From an uncultured Lachnospiraceae bacterium (GTDB taxonomy: Bacteria; Bacillota; Clostridia; Lachnospirales; Lachnospiraceae): 6,047 nucleotides of DNA. The stretch is from the NCBI GenBank assembly GCA_900313265.1, contig OMRN01000208.1:1-6047 (forward strand). The letters run 5' to 3'. Shown one piece after another: positions 4,545 to 6,047 of the stretch. The notes beneath the pieces were generated by a model, which saw only the letters and a program-made list of their open reading frames with translations, did no database searches and was not told the origin of the DNA. How positions within the stretch are numbered: the first letter of the stretch is position 1; every line of letters starts with the position of its first letter. The position numbers and the translations under genes were made by a program.

Positions 4545-6047
4545 CTAGATAATTCCGCCGTATTCGTATCCGGCATCTTCGACCGCTGCTTTCATCAGGC
4601 TTTCATCCACATCCTTCTCACATTCAATCGTTACGAGGTTCTCCTCATGCGAAGCCACGGCACTTTTAATTCCGTCAATTGCCTCTAATGCCTTCTTAAC
4701 ATGGGCCTCGCAATGCCCACACATCATTCCCGTTACCTTAATCTTCATTTCGTTACCTTCCTTTCCTGTTACTGTTTTATTATCTGTTACCGATTCATTT
4801 CCTGCAACAAAATTTCTTTCTCTTCCTTCCTCAACCACAACTACATTCCCCTCAACCGCATTCTTTATTTTCCGGTCGTGTTTCGAGTCGTACACCTTCA
4901 CCAGATTAAGCCTCAGCGCATTCGAAACCACGCAAAAACTCGAAAGCCCCATGGCCGCGGCCCCGAACATCGGATTTAATTCCCATCCGAAAGCTGCCAC
5001 ATAGCACCCTGCTGCCAGCGGAATGCCGATCACATTATAGAAAAATGCCCAGAATAAATTTTCATGAATATTCCGGATGGTTGCGCGCGAAATCCGAATA
5101 GCAGCCGCCACATCACGGATGCTTCCCTTCATCAGGACAATGTCCGCCGCATCGATGGCGATGTCGGTGCCGGCCCCGATGGCGATTCCGATATCCGCGC
5201 GGGTAAGCGCCGGCGCATCGTTGATTCCGTCGCCCACCATGGCGGTCTTTCCATGCTCCATCAGCTTTCGGATCACCGCCTCTTTTCCGTCGGGCAAAAC
5301 GCCCGCAACCACTTCATCCACACCGGCCTGCCGCGCAATGGCCTTCGCCGTAATCTCATTATCGCCGGTCAGCATCACGGTATGAATGCCCATGCCCTTA
5401 AGCTCCGCAATTGCCTCTGCGGAATCCTCTTTGATGGTGTCTGCCACGGCAATAAGGCCGATGACTTCGTCCTCTTTCGCAAAAATGACAGGCGTTTTTC
5501 CTTCTCCCGCCAGACGGTCAATCTCAGCATTCACCATAGGAGAAATCTCACTTACCAGTCCGGATACAAACCGGCTGTTTCCGCCCGCAAGGCGGATGCC
5601 GTCTGCTTCCGCCTTCAGTCCGTTCCCCGGCAGAACTTCAAAATCCGTTGTTTCCTTCCGGACCACGCCCTGTGACTCGCCGTACTCGGCAATCGCTTTC
5701 GAAATCGGATGCTCGCTTTTTGCCTCCAGCGAGCAGGCGGCTTCCAGCAATTCTTCCTGCGAGCTGCCTTCCGCCGGACGAACATCCGTCACATGCATGA
5801 TGCCGGTCGTAATCGTCCCCGTCTTGTCAAGCGCCACGATTTGGATTTTTCCCGCCAGTTCCTGAACCGCAGCCGTTTTGAAAAGAATGCCGGAACGCGC
5901 TCCCACACCGTTTCCGACCATGATGGCGACCGGAGTGGCCAGTCCGAGTGCACAGGGACAGCTGATGACAAGCACGGATACCGCCCTTGCCATGGCATAG
6001 CCGACCGTCTGCCCGGTAAGGAGCCAGACAATGAACGTTATGAATGC
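4545..6047 (-). CDS. copA: Cu(I)-exporting P1B-type ATPase with C-terminal CopZ-like domain (5' end outside window)
   Basis: The frame is open to the window edge, so the N-terminal metal-binding domains and first membrane helices are missing; 500 residues are visible. Landmarks, numbered from the first visible residue: the membrane metal site CPC (30-32); the phosphorylated Asp in DKTGT (74-78); the P1B-specific HP pair (113-114); TGDN (227-230); and GDGINDAP (272-279). Next come the last two helices with YN (337-338) and the MGLSS segment (366-370). CPC plus the YN and M-x-x-SS residues is the Cu(I) (CopA) set. It couples ATP hydrolysis to removal of Cu(I) across the membrane. After the last helix, a polar linker of about 45 residues leads to a heavy-metal-associated domain with GMMCGHC (Cys 443 and Cys 446). 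This domain looks like a fused CopZ chaperone. The ATG at 5993 is internal, since homology continues upstream of it. Confidence 0.95.
   Translation of the reverse strand, partial: AFITFIVWLLTGQTVGYAMARAVSVLVISCPCALGLATPVAIMVGNGVGARSGILFKTAAVQELAGKIQIVALDKTGTITTGIMHVTDVRPAEGSSQEELLEAACSLEAKSEHPISKAIAEYGESQGVVRKETTDFEVLPGNGLKAEADGIRLAGGNSRFVSGLVSEISPMVNAEIDRLAGEGKTPVIFAKEDEVIGLIAVADTIKEDSAEAIAELKGMGIHTVMLTGDNEITAKAIARQAGVDEVVAGVLPDGKEAVIRKLMEHGKTAMVGDGINDAPALTRADIGIAIGAGTDIAIDAADIVLMKGSIRDVAAAIRISRATIRNIHENLFWAFFYNVIGIPLAAGCYVAAFGWELNPMFGAAAMGLSSFCVVSNALRLNLVKVYDSKHDRKIKNAVEGNVVVVEEGRERNFVAGNESVTDNKTVTGKEGNEMKIKVTGMMCGHCEAHVKKALEAIDGIKSAVASHEENLVTIECEKDVDESLMKAAVEDAGYEYGGII
4746..4766 (-). promoter_or_regulatory. 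Internal ribosome site and ATG in front of the CopZ-like domain
   Basis: On the minus strand GGAAAGGAAGG (4766-4756) lies 7 nt before an in-frame ATG at 4748-4746. Starting there would give a free 67-residue protein, MKIKVTGMMCGHC and onward, which is about the size of stand-alone CopZ (roughly 69 residues). It may therefore allow separate translation of the chaperone from the copA message. That it is used is inference. Confidence 0.5.

Noticed and set aside
5064..5865. Long plus-strand open frames antisense to the copper ATPase
   Set aside because: They are shadows of a strongly conserved gene on the other strand and show no recognisable domain or ribosome site.

Overview
The window most likely comes from a member of the Clostridia, probably Lachnospiraceae-like. 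This is inferred from purine-rich Shine-Dalgarno sites, a moderate GC content, and the mix of an EAL-domain c-di-GMP protein, an AraC-GyrI regulator, a STAS protein and a CopA-type ATPase. No rRNA or other taxonomic marker is present, so the placement is tentative.

Layout. (1) Bases 1-222 hold the C-terminal end of an EAL-domain c-di-GMP phosphodiesterase, followed by a clear rho-independent terminator at 282-314. (2) Bases 317-405 hold the first of three copies of a composite palindromic repeat. (3) Bases 524-3095 hold a two-gene plus-strand operon: an AraC-family activator with a GyrI-like effector domain, then a MutS-like ATPase without a mismatch-recognition domain. A candidate promoter lies at 392-421, and its -35 box falls inside the repeat. 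(4) Bases 3095-3156 hold the second repeat copy, which fills almost the whole gap between two convergent genes. (5) Bases 3163-4416 (minus) encode an unusual fusion of an LCMT-type SAM methyltransferase with a C-terminal STAS domain. (6) Bases 4444-4529 hold the third repeat copy. (7) Bases 4545-6047 (minus, 5' end outside the window) encode a Cu(I)-transporting P1B ATPase with a CopZ-like metal-binding domain at its C-terminus.

How the parts relate. The AraC regulator and the MutS-like ATPase are almost certainly co-transcribed: the gap is 25 nt, with a good internal ribosome site and no terminator. The copper ATPase and the methyltransferase-STAS gene lie in the same direction but are separated by 128 nt that is mostly repeat, so their co-transcription is uncertain. 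The three repeat copies share one design: 15-bp units spaced at 24 bp, closed by an inverted unit, all in the same orientation. They occupy three of the four gene boundaries in view. The most notable points are this repeat family and its positions, the methyltransferase-STAS fusion, the altered ATPase motifs of the MutS-like protein, and an apparent copA-copZ fusion that keeps a ribosome binding site in front of the copZ part.
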